Shown here: in pieces, positions 21,944 to 35,300 of the stretch
Layout: the number at the start of each line of letters is the position of its first letter
How positions within the stretch are numbered: the stretch's first letter is position 1
Assembly: GCA_030686995.1 (NCBI GenBank)
Contig: CM060697.1
Location: forward strand, 104,345,272-104,409,271
Origin: Artemisia argyi
Lineage: Eukaryota > Streptophyta > Magnoliopsida > Asterales > Asteraceae
Direction of reading: 5' to 3'
DNA: 64,000 nucleotides
Program-made: the position numbers and the translations under genes
The notes under the pieces: generated by a model
Told to the model about the DNA's origin: nothing
The model's database searches: none
The model's input: the letters and a program-made list of their open reading frames with translations, nothing else

Positions 21944-22089
21944 ATAGTTATTGTTTAGGTTTGATTTCTATCTTATTTAAATATACTTACTAGATTCCTA
22001 TCAAGTGAGATTTTATTTTCTTTTTATTAGCTTTCTTTATTATATCTTTTTCTTTGTTCCTTTGTTCATAATCTACATCATCCACCATC

Positions 22090-22825
22090 ATGGAGGGTGG
22101 TAATATCCTAGAACCCATCATCCCACCACAACAAAACCACCAAAACCAACTCGAACAACCTAGAGCCCGTACTTTAGGAGATTACTCCCGACCTAGCCAC
22201 CAAGGCTATCGAAACACCATTGAGCTCAACCAAGGAGCCAATGTATCTCCCTTGCGATCCGACACCATCCGGTTGGTGCAAAGCGGATGTGCATTCCATG
22301 GACTTCGTTCCGAAGATCTGAACCAACAACTCAAGGATTTCCTTAAAATCGTTGATTCCATAGACCTTGATGTTGCCACTCGAGAGACGACACGATTGTG
22401 TCTCTTCCAATTCTCTTTACGTGACCAAGCTAGTCAATGGCTTGAGCGTTTACCCGCGGGATCCATCACCTCTTGGGATGATCTCATCTCTCGTTTCCTT
22501 GCTCAATTTTTCCCACCGGGGAGAACTACTAAGTTAAGGAATGACACCTTGATGTTCCAACAACACTAAGGTGAAACTCTTTACGAAGCATGGACTCGTT
22601 TCAAGGACTTACTCCAAAAAGTCCCTCATCATGGCATTGATCTTTGGCTTCAAGTCCGAATCTTTTATGATCATGTCAATCTATCCATAAGGCAAACCAT
22701 TGACCAAGCGGTTGGTGGTAAGCTACATGACAAGAATGCGGAAGAATCATGGGGAATCATAGAAGATCTTACTCTCTATGACAACGAATGTTGGAATGAC
22801 CCCGCGATTTGAACAAAACGGTCAA
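22090..22825 (+). pseudogene. Ty3/gypsy (Tat/Athila-like) gag remnant
   Basis: ATG at 22090 opens a 159-aa frame. It includes ARTLGDYSRPSHQGYRNTI, FLKIVDSIDLDVATRE, QFSLRDQASQWLERLP and FLAQFFPPGRTTKLRND, all standard parts of plant gypsy retrotransposon Gag. A TAA at 22567-22569 stops it, but the same frame continues with LYEAWTRFKDLLQKVPHHG, GGKLHDKNAEESWGIIEDL and NDP to about 22825. There the homology ends abruptly. No protease or polymerase follows. The element was truncated by deletion or by the copia piece that lies next in opposite orientation. Confidence 0.88.
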
Positions 22826-22962
22826 GACAATATCTTAACAACAAAACTTGTAAGTATTAAGCATGTAAATACTTTTCATATTATATCTCCATTAATGGGT
22901 AATTTGATACATGGATCATGCTCAATTTTAAAAACCATTTATTTTAAAAATTTGAGCGACGT

Positions 22963-24240
22963 GGCCCTAATACCAATTGTGGAAACCGTAGTGGGGGGGG
23001 GGGGGGGTGAATACGTTTCCATTTAAAAACTTAAATCGTTTGTATCAAATGACCAATCAAGTTTGACATAAAATGAGAATTGTCAACAAAAAGTCTTGCG
23101 ACAACTAGTGACAGTGAATTCCATAAGTAAAGCATATTAAAATAACGCAAACATAGACACAACATAAATACAGCACAATATAAGCAATAAACAACACAAA
23201 CATAAAAGGAATGCAAATATGAAGCGGTAAATGCAAAGATAAAAAGTAAAGAAAATACAAACCCGGACACGACGATTTATAGTTGTTCGATCACGAAGCT
23301 TCTCTTCGCCCTACTCCACTGCCCGAGTACCCAACTCGAGAATTACTTCACTAATCAACAAGCTCCCATCTCAGCGGAGAAAACCATACAACATTGCTTA
23401 CAATATTTTTCGACACTAAGCTAGATGTCGAGTTCTTCTTCGGGTACAACCAAACCCGTTATGTTTTATGGCCTAACATAACAAATCTCGTGTTTTAAGG
23501 CGTAAACACATAAACCGCGTCGCTTACGTTATTTTCCGACTCTAAGCTAGATATCGAGTACTAATCTTAGCTAGTACCAATCTACCATGATCTACCCGAT
23601 CCTCACAACTCACACAAGCTACAAGATCCACATGATCTATACTCGATCTACCCGATTTTCACAAAGCGCACGCCCTATAAGATCCACATGATCCATACTT
23701 GATCTACCCGATCTACACTTGATCCACTTGATCAAGACACACTAGCACACAAGCTACAAGAGATCTCTAACATCTCAACAAGATCACAATGATCAACACA
23801 AGATGAGTAAACAAGACTATGACACTTGATGTATATCAAGATACAATTAAGCAGACTACTAAGTAATGCAAGTGTACTACACAAAGACTCTAACACTTTG
23901 TATCTTCTTGATGCTTTGTTAGAAGAGGAATGAAGGTGATCACTTGAATGGATGATTGGATCACTCTAAAACAAACTAAGACTCTCTAAATGATCAAATA
24001 AAGTGATTTAAATAAGAAGGGATTAGACTAGAGAAAATTGACTGGAATATTAAGTTGAAAGTGTAAAATGGTCCACAATTTATAGGCAAAGAGAAAATAG
24101 CCATTACAGGGGGACGACACCACTAATTGGCACATGGTACCATTAAATTTAGTGGTGCCGTGGACGCTCCTCCGTTTGTTTTTAGTGGGAAGGTTTATTT
24201 GGGAATGCTTGGAGCTGTTTTTTTTTTGGGGGGGGGGGGA
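22963..24240 (-). repeat. Ty1/copia LTR remnant with primer-binding site
   Basis: On the minus strand a TATTCACCCCCCC tract is followed by TACGGTTTCCACA and then ATTGGTATTAGGG. This arrangement (C-rich tract, LTR end CA, then an initiator-Met-like primer site at 22963-22975) is common in plant copia elements. The LTR therefore starts at plus-strand position 22978 and extends right. Its far end is uncertain; 24240 is a rough limit. Inside are repeated GATCTACCCGATC / GATCCACATGATC words (23585-23740). G15 at 22993-23007 and G12 at 24228-24239 are long homopolymers. Confidence 0.55.
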
Positions 24241-24594
24241 TGGCTGTTGAGATTTTTAAACTTACTTTTCAAAATAAAAAATTTCTTTTTGATTCAAAAA
24301 TAATTTGTAAAATATATTTTTGAAAAAATGTTTTGTCACATTAAAAATGTGAAGTTTAGAAAAATATAATCCTTTGATCATTTGTCAAGTAGTAGATATG
24401 TTTGTCTATACTTTGAGTGATTTACGTCAGGATGGAAATCTACGACTTTGTTGAAGCATACTTGAGACGTCGAGAGGTGTTGATGTAAGTATGCATTGAT
24501 GATTAATGTTTACAAGTAACTTGCGCATTTTACATTATGCATTACAAGTTACATGTTTGTCATTATTAAAACCGAAGAAACCGTTTAATTTAAA

Positions 24595-24767
24595 GAGAGA
24601 ATTGCAAAAATCGTCCCCATAGGGATGATATTTGCACCAAAGGTTTCCCTAAAAAGGACGATACTTGCACCAAAAGTTTCCCCACAGGGACGATCCTTAC
24701 ACTTTCCAAACATCCAGGATGAAACGTGCAATTTGGCCAAACTTTAGGGACGATTTTTGCAATTCTC
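24595..24767. mobile_element. Mutator-type MITE, 173 bp, 11-bp TSD
   Basis: TTTAATTTAAA occurs at 24584-24594 and 24768-24778. Between them the ends are inverted repeats starting GAGAATTGCAAAAATCGTCC (left copy with an extra GA). The interior repeats GGACGAT and TTGCACCAAA words. Inverted ends with a 10-11-bp duplication fit a non-autonomous Mutator-like element. No ORF. Confidence 0.8.
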
Positions 24768-24896
24768 TTTAATTTAAATATCATAATATTTGCATTAACA
24801 GATTGACACACTCTTACTTTTGATTCGCACACCCCAATATACAATCTTCATAAACAATATATGATAAATGTACAAATGCTTAAAACATAGTTTGGA

Positions 24897-25120
24897 GTAG
24901 GGCTGAGCAAAGGTCCAAAACCGAACCGACCTGAGAACCAATTTCGTGAAAACATGAACCGAAATCGAACCGAATATGGTGGTTCGGTTTTGTGTCAGTT
25001 TGGTTCGGTTTAGGTGTGTTTTTGGCGGTTTTGGGTCGAACCGAATCGACCCAAAACTGAAAATAGGAAAAACATAAAAGCGAGACCGAAGTGCTGTCGG
25101 ATCAGTAGGTCTGATTGTTT
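24897..25120. repeat. ACCGAACCGA-rich hAT-like repeat
   Basis: It starts TAGGGCTGAGCAAAGG, a hAT-like end, and is built from AACCGAACC and GGTTCGGTT words that can fold. GTTTGGAG lies just before it and GTTTGGGG just after (about 25117), a possible 8-bp TSD with one mismatch. The right end does not show a clear CCCTA. Confidence 0.5.
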
Positions 25121-25231
25121 GGGGTGTGCAATAAAAAATGAAAGTGTGCAAATCATTAGCTTTAAAAAATAATGTATTTGATGATACGTTAAATGATGAT
25201 TTGACGCTAATATAAATATGATGAGTTAGGT

Positions 25232-25585
25232 GGTGTTTGTTTCAGCTTATATAACCGGCTTATGGCTTAGTTAGTTTTGGGCTTATGTTTCATAAGCTCA
25301 CTTTTTATGGTTTATTTTGAAACTTTATAGCTTACATAAGTTTATGGGGCAATTTCATTTATATCTTTGCAAAATTCAAAAATTTCATATATATTCTTTG
25401 AATGCATTAAATGCATTGTACTTTATGCATTAAAAACTAGTAAAAAAGATATATATGAAATTTTTGAAATTTTCAAAGATATACATGAAATTTTCCCTAA
25501 GTTTATTGTGACATAATAATAAACTTATATAAGTGGAAAAGTTTCAAAATAAGCCAAAAAGCGAGCTTAGCCGAAACAAACACCC
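25232..25585. mobile_element. hAT-like MITE with a second MITE nested inside
   Basis: Left GGTGTTTGTTTCAGCTTAT pairs with the reverse complement of the right end (CCGAAACAAACACC). Matching continues through TTTATTTTGAAACTTT-type words. These ends are common on plant MITEs with hAT-like TSDs. A 152-bp element is inserted at 25346. Confidence 0.75.
25346..25497. mobile_element. nested Mutator-type MITE, 152 bp, 9-bp TSD TAAGTTTAT
   Basis: TAAGTTTAT is found at 25337-25345 and 25498-25506. The element between has inverted ends, GGGGCAATTTCAT on the left and the complement of ATGAAATTTTCCC on the right. ATATCTTTG-type words continue inward. Removing it restores a continuous outer MITE arm. Confidence 0.82.
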
Positions 25586-25589
25586 TCTT

Positions 25590-26005
25590 ACGCTGCGTTC
25601 TCGAGTTTTTCTAGGTGGGAATAGAAATGATGTGAAAAGAAGAGAAAAGAAATGAAAAGGAAAGAAAAGAAAGTTGATTTTATATTTCGTGTTCTTGAGT
25701 TGAAATGAAAGGAAAGGAAATGAAATAATGTTGTGTTCTCGAGTTGGGAAGAAAAGAAAGAAAAAGAGACATAATTACATTTATGCACTTTTAGATATGT
25801 TCATTTTATCATAAGAGTCGAATATGAGTAAATATTGAAAGTTATATTGGTCATTATATACTAAATAGTGCGAGTGTAAAATACTTTCTGTCCAAATCCG
25901 CCCATATTTGGGCGGAAAATTCTTATAAGAAAATCACTAGAATTTTCCTATCATTTCCTTCCTGTTTCCTTTCCTTTCTGTCCAAAAAAAACTCGAGAAC
26001 ACAAT
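25590..26005. repeat. inverted-repeat element with GTTCTCGAG termini upstream of UPL3
   Basis: GCGTTCTCGAGTTTTT near 25594 is mirrored by AAAAAACTCGAGAACAC ending near 26004. Two more GTGTTCTTGAGTT / GTGTTCTCGAGTT copies lie inside, near 25688 and 25733. The interior is GAAAAGAAA-rich on the left and TTTCCTTTCC-rich on the right. It is probably a MITE in the promoter region of the UPL3 gene. The TSD was not resolved. Confidence 0.6.
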
Positions 26006-26105
26006 AAAATTTCAATTTTCTATCATTTTTTTTTTTTTTTTTTAATGACCATAATATGAAGCCGAAAAACACTACCAAATACCACTTGCACTTTCGATGA
26101 GAACA

Positions 26106-26116
26106 AGTATATATAC
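26106..26116 (+). promoter_or_regulatory. candidate TATA box of the UPL3 gene
   Basis: AAGTATATATACAC lies about 250 bp before the start codon and would give a 5' untranslated region of some 220 nt with a plausible TAGGGTTTTC-containing leader. A second TTATATAAAC near 26294 is closer to the ATG and is an alternative. Neither is proven. Confidence 0.35.
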
Positions 26117-26362
26117 ACAAACACCCCCCTACAAAAGAAACTCTGAACAAACTCACAAAGTACAAACCCCAATCAATTCCCATTCACTCCATTCACAAAA
26201 ACAAAAAAAATCCCCAAATCGCTAGGGTTTTCAAATTAACCCCCAAAACCACTAATTAATTATCCAATCCCCCAATTAAAATTAACCAACACATGTTATA
26301 TAAACAACCACAATTACAATCACGATGATCAAAACAACACAAACAGTGTGTTAGGGTTTTGT

Positions 26363-29300
26363 ATGGAAACACGCAGTCGCAAGAGGGCCGAGGCCACGTC
26401 ATCCGGTCCCACCACTCGCTCTATTAAACGCACGCGCCACTCACGCTCCGATACCACCAACAACAACAACCTCATGGAAAACAGCAACGAACAGCCTTCC
26501 GGATCGAACTCCACGCGCCGCCGTGGCAGCGGTAAAGGTAAGGAGAAAGACGACGAGCAGCCGCCGCCTAGGGTTAGGGTTTCTGACGATGATGACGTGG
26601 CGGATGATGACGTGGACAGTGATGGGGGAGGAGGGATGTTTAATCAGAATTTGACTACTGCCAGCTCAGCATTACAAGGATTGCTGCGGAAGCTAGGTGC
26701 GGGGTTGGATGATTTGTTGCCGTCTTCTGCGATGGCTTCGGGGTCGTCTTCGCAGCAGAACGGGAGGTTGAAGAAGATTTTGACGGGTTTAAGGGCGGAC
26801 GGGGAGGAAGGGAGGCAAGTGGAGAGCTTGACGCAATTGTGCGAGATTTTGAGTATAGGGACGGAGGATTCGTTGAGTAGTTTTTCGGTGGATTCGTTTG
26901 TGCCGGTTTTGGTTGGGTTGTTGAATTACGAGAGTAATCCGGATGTGATGTTGCTTGCGGCTAGAGCGTTGACGCATTTGTGTGACGTGTTGCCGAGTAG
27001 TTGTGTTTCGGTTGTGCATTATGGGGCCGTGTCGTGTTTTGTGGCGAGGTTGCTTACCATTGAGTATATGGACTTGGCGGAACAGGTGTGCTGAGTTGCT
27101 ATTTATGTGGTTATGTTTCATATTAGTATCAAATTTGGAAAAATAAAATAAAATAATAATAACTTAATTTTAAAGCATTTTAAAACGAGCTCATTGTAGA
27201 CGCCTAGTTTTGGAAAAGGAGGTACCAAAAGAGAATAAATGTTGGGATTATATAGGACTCTAAAACATAGTTGGTTAGGCCCTTATTCAATTTTGAGTGG
27301 ACTATACCTGAATTATAGGTTTAAAACAGATGTCACTTATAGGGTCCAAATTATGTTACTGAAAATTTGACGGGTTGGGTCGATGCAATAGACTTCGGTT
27401 TTGTGTACTTATGTAGTTATGTGGCCAATTATGAATGGACATAATAGTAGCTGTAGGAATTACTGAATTAGGCTATATCTTTTTTTTTTTTTTTTTTTTT
27501 TTTTTAATAGGCGTCCACTCATGTATTAATGAATTTGTATTCTTTAATAAAAGATGGAAGTATTGATCTTTATAGTCATATCATATTGATGTTTACCCTT
27601 CTCGTAACAGTCCTTGCAAGCTCTTAAGAAGATATCTCAGGAGCACCCAACTGCATGCTTGCGGGCAGGTGCACTAATGGCAGTGCTCTCGTATCTTGAC
27701 TTCTTCTCCACAGGAGTACAGGTACCTCTTGTTGCTTTACATGTTAGGTCTATGGGAGTGCTGAATTTAGTCTGAAGTATATCTGATTATTACCCTTTTG
27801 CCCTTTATCTATTAGCGTGTGGCATTATCTACTGCCGCAAATATGTGCAAGAAACTTCCTTCTGATGCAGCTGATTTTGTCATGGAAGCTGTTCCTTTGT
27901 TGACAAATCTTCTTCAGTATCATGATGCCAAGGTGAATACAAACAGTCCCAAGTTGTCGAGATTGTTTAAATTTATGGTATAATATGTTCAACTATTTTT
28001 GATTATCTAATGGAGCAAAATTCTCTATTTAGGTTTTGGAGCATGCATCAGTTTGTTTGACTCGAATTGTAGAGGCGTTTGCATCATCTCCTGATAGGTT
28101 GGATGAGATTTGTAACCATGGCCTAGTTACCCAAGCTGCCTCACTTATTTCAACCAGCAGCTCTGGAAGTGGGCAGGCATCTCTCACGCCATCTACCTAT
28201 ACGGTATTGCAATGCTTGCATTTGTTTTCATTTTTTATTTTTTTAATTTTGTGAGTCTGCATTGCTTAACACAGATGTTTGCAGGGCTTAATACGATTGC
28301 TATCCACATGTGCAAGTGGCTCTCCTCTAGGATCAAAAACTTTAATGCTTCTTGGTATCAGTGGTATTCTGAAAGAGATATTGTCAGGTTCTGGTCTTGT
28401 TGCAACTATGTCTGTATCACCTGCCTTGAGTAGGCCACCAGAGCAGGTAAAGCTTTTTTGCATTTTGTTCTCTTCTAGTTCGTTCTGGTTGTGTGGCTGT
28501 CATAGTAAGTTAAATAGGTTTTGTCCCGCCACATGAATTGTGTGTTAGACCGGCTATAGATGCAAAGAGAAACTGAAGTTGTGTTGCGTCTCTTTTTTAA
28601 TGTTTAATTAGTACCTTGTAGCTTATTTGCTTTTTAAGCTATTTTCTCTAATGATTCTCTCTGTTAGTTGAGTTTTTACTTGCCCTTCAGAAATTATCTA
28701 TAATGAAGGAGCTGATAAGATGCTTTTGTGAAGTCAAGAGTCCTAGTATTAGTATATGATAAACACATAGTTATTCACTTGTAAAAAAGGTTAAAATATA
28801 GGAACGGGATTTGCTTATGTTTGCTGTTTATTTTACCTTAAAATGACCCTAACACCTTCTGTTCCTGCACACATAATTCCTAATATGGCTAAACAAGAGG
28901 CAGAGCAAATGAGCTCATCTTGTCTTTTGTTTCTCTCATGGATATATAGACCAATGTCCTGATTTTTTCATCTTATTACACAAATCAAAGTTGCCTATCC
29001 CTCCCATCATGTGCTTCATCTTAGTCTGCATTTACTCATCAAATCCATCGTTGTAGTGATATGGTGTTATCAGTAGCAATAGCTGTATCATAGGCTGGTT
29101 AGACCAAGTTATATTTGCTTAGATTAAATTATCTGGATCCTATTTAACTATCTTGGAAGTTACATAATTTACAGATACAAACACCAACAAGATAAAATAT
29201 GAATTTCGCAAGTTCTGTATATACTTTTTTCTCCCTTGAGCTCAACTCCTCAATCTGTAACAGTTTGTTCTTGATATTTAGACATTAAACAATATCAGAT

Positions 29301-32300
29301 TTAGAATCGCTTTCAGATTTCAGTGGTTACTATTTAAGAAACAACCAGCTTTAACACTTTGGTTATATTCGCAATGCATTTACAAAGTTTTTGATCAATT
29401 TGGTTGATTTTCTCATGCACAGATATTTGAGATTGTGAATTTGACAAATGAGCTTCTTCCTCCATTGCCCCAAGGAACCATATCTCTTCCTTCCAGCAGT
29501 AACTTATTTGTCAAAGGGCCTCTTTCAAGGAAGTCACCTGTAGGCAGTTCTGTCAAGCAAGAAGAGACAACTGGTCATGCACCAGACGTGTCAGGTCGAG
29601 AGAAATTGTTGACTGATCAGCCTGAGCTTTTGCAGCAATTTGGGATGGATCTTCTTCCCGTTCTCATTCAGGTTGGTTTTAAAAGAACTCTGGTGGCTCG
29701 TTGTGAGTGCAACTATTTGCTTAATGTACTTTTTTTTTGTCTTTTCAGATATATGGCTCAAGTGTGAATGCACCTGTGCGTCATAAATGTCTCTCAGCTA
29801 TTGGGAAATTGTTCTATTTCAGCAGCGCGGATATGATCCAGTCTCTACTTGGTGCTACAAATATATCAAGGTATATCACTTATGAATACTTTATCAACAT
29901 GTGCTGGTTCCCCTCAATTATATTGATATTCTGACCTTCTATTTTTTAATTTCCACAGTTTCTTGGCGGGTGTTTTGGCATGGAAAGATCCACAAGTTCT
30001 ATTGCCTTCCCTTGAAATTGCAGATATCTTGATGGAAAAGCTTCCAGAAACTTTCTCCAAACTGTTTGTGAGAGAAGGTGTTGTTCATGCAGTAGATACA
30101 CTTATTATACCCGAGTCATCTGAAAAGGATACTGATTCGACACCTGGATCATCCACACGTTCCAAACGCAATCGAAATCGTGCTGATACCTCAAATACCG
30201 ATGCAACTTCTGCTGAAGATCCTAAAAACACCCCTTCTAACTCTGTAGAAGCTCCTGCTGTTAATTCTAGTCTCCGGATGGCGGTTAGTACAAGTGCAAA
30301 GACTTTTAAAGATAAATACTTCCCTTCTGTCTCTGGAGCTGCAGAAGTTGGGGTTACAGATGATCTTCTACATTTGAAGAATCTTTGCTCAAAGTTAGTT
30401 GCCTTTACAGATGATCATAAGTCAAAGTCCAAAGGGAAGTCTAAAGCTTCCTCACCTCGGGTGGTTGATTTTTCACCTGCTACTGAAGATAACCTGTTAA
30501 AAGTGGTCACTGAGATGCTGGCAGAGGTAAGCAAAGGAGATGGTGTCTCCACGTTTGAGTTTATTGGAAGCGGCGTTGCTGATGCTTTGCTGAATTACTT
30601 ATCATGTGGATGTTTTCTTAAGAAAAGAGTGTCGGAAGATAATTTGCTTAAGCTTCGTCAACAAGCCCTTAAAAGATACAGGTCTTTCATAGCAGTCGCC
30701 CTTCCTTATGGACCGGGTGAATCAAATTTGGCCCCAATGAGTGTTTTAGTTCAGAAGCTTCAAAATGCATTGACCTCATTAGAGCGTTTTCCAGTAGTTT
30801 TGAGCCACAACTCTAGATCTTCTACTGGAGGTTCACGCCTCTCTTCTGGCCTTGGTTTATCGTCTCGTCCATTTAAACTGCGCCTTTGCAGAGCACATGG
30901 TGAAAAGTCTCTTCGTGATTATTCTTCAAATATACTTCTCATTGATCCTTTAGCCAGTTTGTTAGCTGTTGAAGATTTCCTCTGGCCTCGCGTTCAACGT
31001 AGCGAGTCTAGCCATAAGTCTTCCACTTCTGTTGGGAACTCAGAATCTTCCCCTACTCCTGCTTCAGCTACGCGTCGTCAGTCTACAAGATCCAGGTCAG
31101 GGATTAATATAGGGAACTCAAACGAAAAGGGCACAATACAAGAGGAAGCAGCAAGCTCTTCAAAGGGGAAGGGAAAAGCTGTCTTGAAGCCAACTCAAGA
31201 TGAGGGGAAAGGACCACGTACAAGAAATGCTTCTCGAAGAAAGGCTGCTTCGAATAAAGATACTTCGATGAAATCCGTGAATGATGAATCAATGTCTGAG
31301 GTATAGTTCCCTTTGCGTTAGTGTTAGACCCTGATATTCTTTTCTGTATACTAACTGTTTGTAATATGAAATAGCGTATCTTTTTGTAGTATATCATTCT
31401 TTTAGGCACACTCACTACACCTTTGAGATGAAGATCATATAAAAATGTGCATATTTGGATATAGATATATATTTGAATAGTAACACCGCTAGGTTAAAAT
31501 TAGAAGATTAAAGAAGGCTAATAGGACAAGAAAGGTATAAAGTCTAATGGCAGAGCTATGTTTTCCACCTGCACAATACGTCATACGATATACTCATAGG
31601 TGGGGTTCCAGGGTTTCCTGATTTGCGGGAATGCTGTTACTGATTTGAGACAATGGCATAGATGTTGAGTATCAGATTGCAATAGAATGTTTTCAGTCTT
31701 CATGTGATATGCACATATGCTCGAGCTATGGTTTCCACCTGAACACTACTTGACTACGTCATGCGATATGCACACATGCTAAAGCTTTAGCTCTCTTTAA
31801 AAAGTTCTGTAGAACTAAATATTTGCTTAACAATCAAATAGTAAGACTAGGATGTTTCATGAATTTGGTATGTATAGATGGATATCTGAATGAATATGTA
31901 CATGCATGCCCTCGTGAACTATTTTGTTAGCCGATATTTCTTGTCAGCTTGCTGTTTCTTTTTGTAAGTTTAATTATTTTGCTGTGCCATAATTATATTT
32001 TTATTTTTGTATATTATGTTCTTAGTATTCTTTTGTGTGCGCTGTAGGAGGAGGACGTAGAGATATCGCCCGTTGAAGTTGATGATGCATTGGTGATTGA
32101 AGATGATGAAGTTTCTGAGGACGATGATGATGATCAAGATGATGTATGTGGTCATAAAATTTATTGTTGATGCTTAATCTGCTCCTGTATTTTGTTGTAT
32201 ATAGACTTTCATAGCCTGAAATTGTTTCCCCAATACGTATTTATGGAAAGATAGATAGGGCTCGATATACAGTTAGAATAAAAGCACAAGGTTGTTGGAT

Positions 32301-35300
32301 AGCTGCTATCCATGTCATATAGTAAGAAGACATCTTTAGGAGGATTAAGAAGCTCAGAGAGATATAAATTAGCAAACAAGATCTTCATAGATAAAGTAAC
32401 ATAAGTAGAGATTGTGGACGTGCTAAAAGAGTTTAGGGCACTCTTCTGCATGCTTGTAAGAATCATGAGCTACTTTAGAACCTTTTTAAGAACTTATGAT
32501 GTGATGGCTGTAAACACATATTGAGGAATGTCTCTATTATCTATCAACCTTTAGAAGGTGTCACAATATAGCATATAGATTCTTTCCACACAAGATAAAG
32601 AGGGTTACAACGGCAAGCATATTGTTTGTCAATTTGAGGTTTGGTGAGGATTGTTGCATTAACAGACCTCGAATTTGTTTTGAAATACTATTTGTTACCC
32701 AAATTAATTTATGTTTGAAGGAAAAAAAATGTTGCTTTTGGTGCCCCTCAGGGCAGTTATTGATACTATTAAGTATCTTCAGTACTATAGTTATTTTATA
32801 TTTTTTTCTGACACATGAATCGTGTTTTTTAGGTGCTAAGGGATGATTCACTTCCAGCTTGCATGCCAAATGTTCACGATGTTAAATTGGGAGACACCAC
32901 CGAGGATAGCCCTGCGGGCCCTACAACAAGTGATAGTCAGACAAATCCAGCTTGTGGTTCTAGCAGTAGAGGAACTCCTGCTCGGGGTTCAGACTCCACA
33001 GAGGTTAGAGGTCCAAATTCTTTTGCTTCAAGGGGCTCAATGTCGTTTGCTGCTGCTGCGATGGTCGGGCTTTCATCAGCAAATAGTAGAGGTACTATGG
33101 GAAGTAGAGATCGACATAACTCCAGTGATTCTCCTAGGTTGGTATTTTCTTCAGGTGGTAAGCACCTTAGCAGACATTTAACCCTTTATCAAGCTATTCA
33201 GCAACATCATGTTCTCGATGAAGGTGATGATGAGAGCACTGACTTCATGTCTGGTGATATATACACACTGACGTACCAAAAAGCAGAAGTTCAGAGTGAC
33301 AGGACATCAAATTCAGCAAACACTAAATCTTCAAAATCGGGGCCGAGTTCGGATTTACCTAAGCATCAAATGTCTCTCTTTGATAGTCTTTTGCAAGCAG
33401 AGCTTCCTTGTGATCTGGAAAAGAATAATCCTACTTATAACATACTAGCTTTACTACGTGTATTAGAAGGTTTAAATCAGATTGCACCACGTTTACGTGT
33501 CCAAACAGTCATCGATAGCTTTTCTGAAGGAAAAATTTCGAGCCTAAATGACCTTAATGTTACCGGTCCTAAGGTTCCTGCTGATGAGTTCATTAATAGT
33601 AAATTGACTCCAAAATTATCCAGACAGATTCAGGATGTGCTTGCGCTTTGTAGTGGTAGTCTTCCATCATGGTGTTATCAGCTTACAAAAGCATGCCCGT
33701 TTTTATTTCCGTTTGAAACTAGGCGACAGTATTTCTATTCAACTGCTTTCGGGTTATCTCGTGCGTTATATCGGCTTCAGCAGCAGCAGGGGGCAGATGG
33801 AAATGGGTCTACGAATGAGAGGGAGATGCGGGTTGGACGGTTACGGCGACAGAAAGTCCGTGTTTCCCGGAATCGTATTTTGGATTCTGCTGCTAAAGTT
33901 ATGGAGATGTATTCAAGCCAAAAGGCTGTTTTAGAAGTAGAGTATTTTGGTGAAGTTGGGACGGGATTGGGTCCTACTTTGGAATTCTATACTCTATTAA
34001 GTCATGATTTGCAAAGGGCAGACCTGAGAATGTGGAGATCTAGCTCATTTGATGACGTAATTATAGCACCACTTGGGTTGTTCCCAAGACCTTGGCCCTT
34101 GACTGCTAATTCATCTGATGGTAGCAAGTTTGCTAAAGTAATCGAGTATTTTCGTCTTCTTGGTTGTGTAATGGCGAAAGCTCTTCAAGATGGTCGTCTT
34201 TTGGATCTGCCACTATCAACAGCATTCTACAAACTTGTGCTTGGACAAGTAAGCAAGCTTGTGTAGTAAATCTAGATTTAAAGTATTGCAGTCTTTATTT
34301 TATGTTATTATTATAACTTATTAAATATGTTACTTCTGTGTTGCAGGAGCTTGATTTAATGGATGTTTCATCCTTTGATGCTGAACTTGGCAAGACATTG
34401 CAAGAGTTGCAAGCTCTTGTATGTCGGAAACAATACCTAGGGTCGATGTCTGGGCGTGACCGCAGTGAAATGCTCGACTTAAAATTCCGAGGGGCTCCAG
34501 TTGAAGATCTTTGTTTAGACTTTACACTTCCTGGTTATCCAGATTTCACTTTGAAATCAGGAGATGAAGATGTAAGTGTGCATCTTCCCCTCTTATGAAC
34601 CTTCTGCTTTATAAAGTATCATTTGTTCTTGGTTTGTCTAGCAATTGCTAAGAAGGTAGCTATGTTAAATTTCATATGGTTCTTTTTTGGAAATGTACAG
34701 GTCAATATAAACAATCTGGAGGAGTACGTTTCCCTTGTAGTGTCTGCTACTGTCAAGACTGGTATCACACGACAAGTGGAAGCATTTAGAGCTGGTTTCA
34801 ATCAGGTCATTTTCACTTGTTATTTTCCACGATATTTGTTGCTTACATTTTTGGCGAAATGGGCTTTTTGGCTGGTTGGTTAACTTGTAGAAGCGGGTGC
34901 TAGTTATCTTGAAAATACCTGAATTTTGTGTATAGTCTGTTCATGCTATATTCATCCAGCTCCATTTAAACAGCCAGCCCAGCAGCCTCTAGAAATGTGT
35001 CTTATTTTTTGAAAAGATATCATGATTTTTTATATTGCTCCTTATTTTTAATTCTGTGGTTACTGATGTATCATGGTGACAAAGGTTTTGAAATTTTACT
35101 GTTATAGATGCAACATAAAAGTTATATAGACATGGCTTCCAATTCACATGCAAGATCTTGTAAAGTGCAACTAATGTGTATTCTTGCTCAACCACCAGGT
35201 CTTTGACATTTCGGCTTTGCAAATATTTTCACCAGATGAATTGGATTATTTAGTGTGTGGCCACACAGAATTATGGGAGGTAAACTTCTTATCTTTTTGG

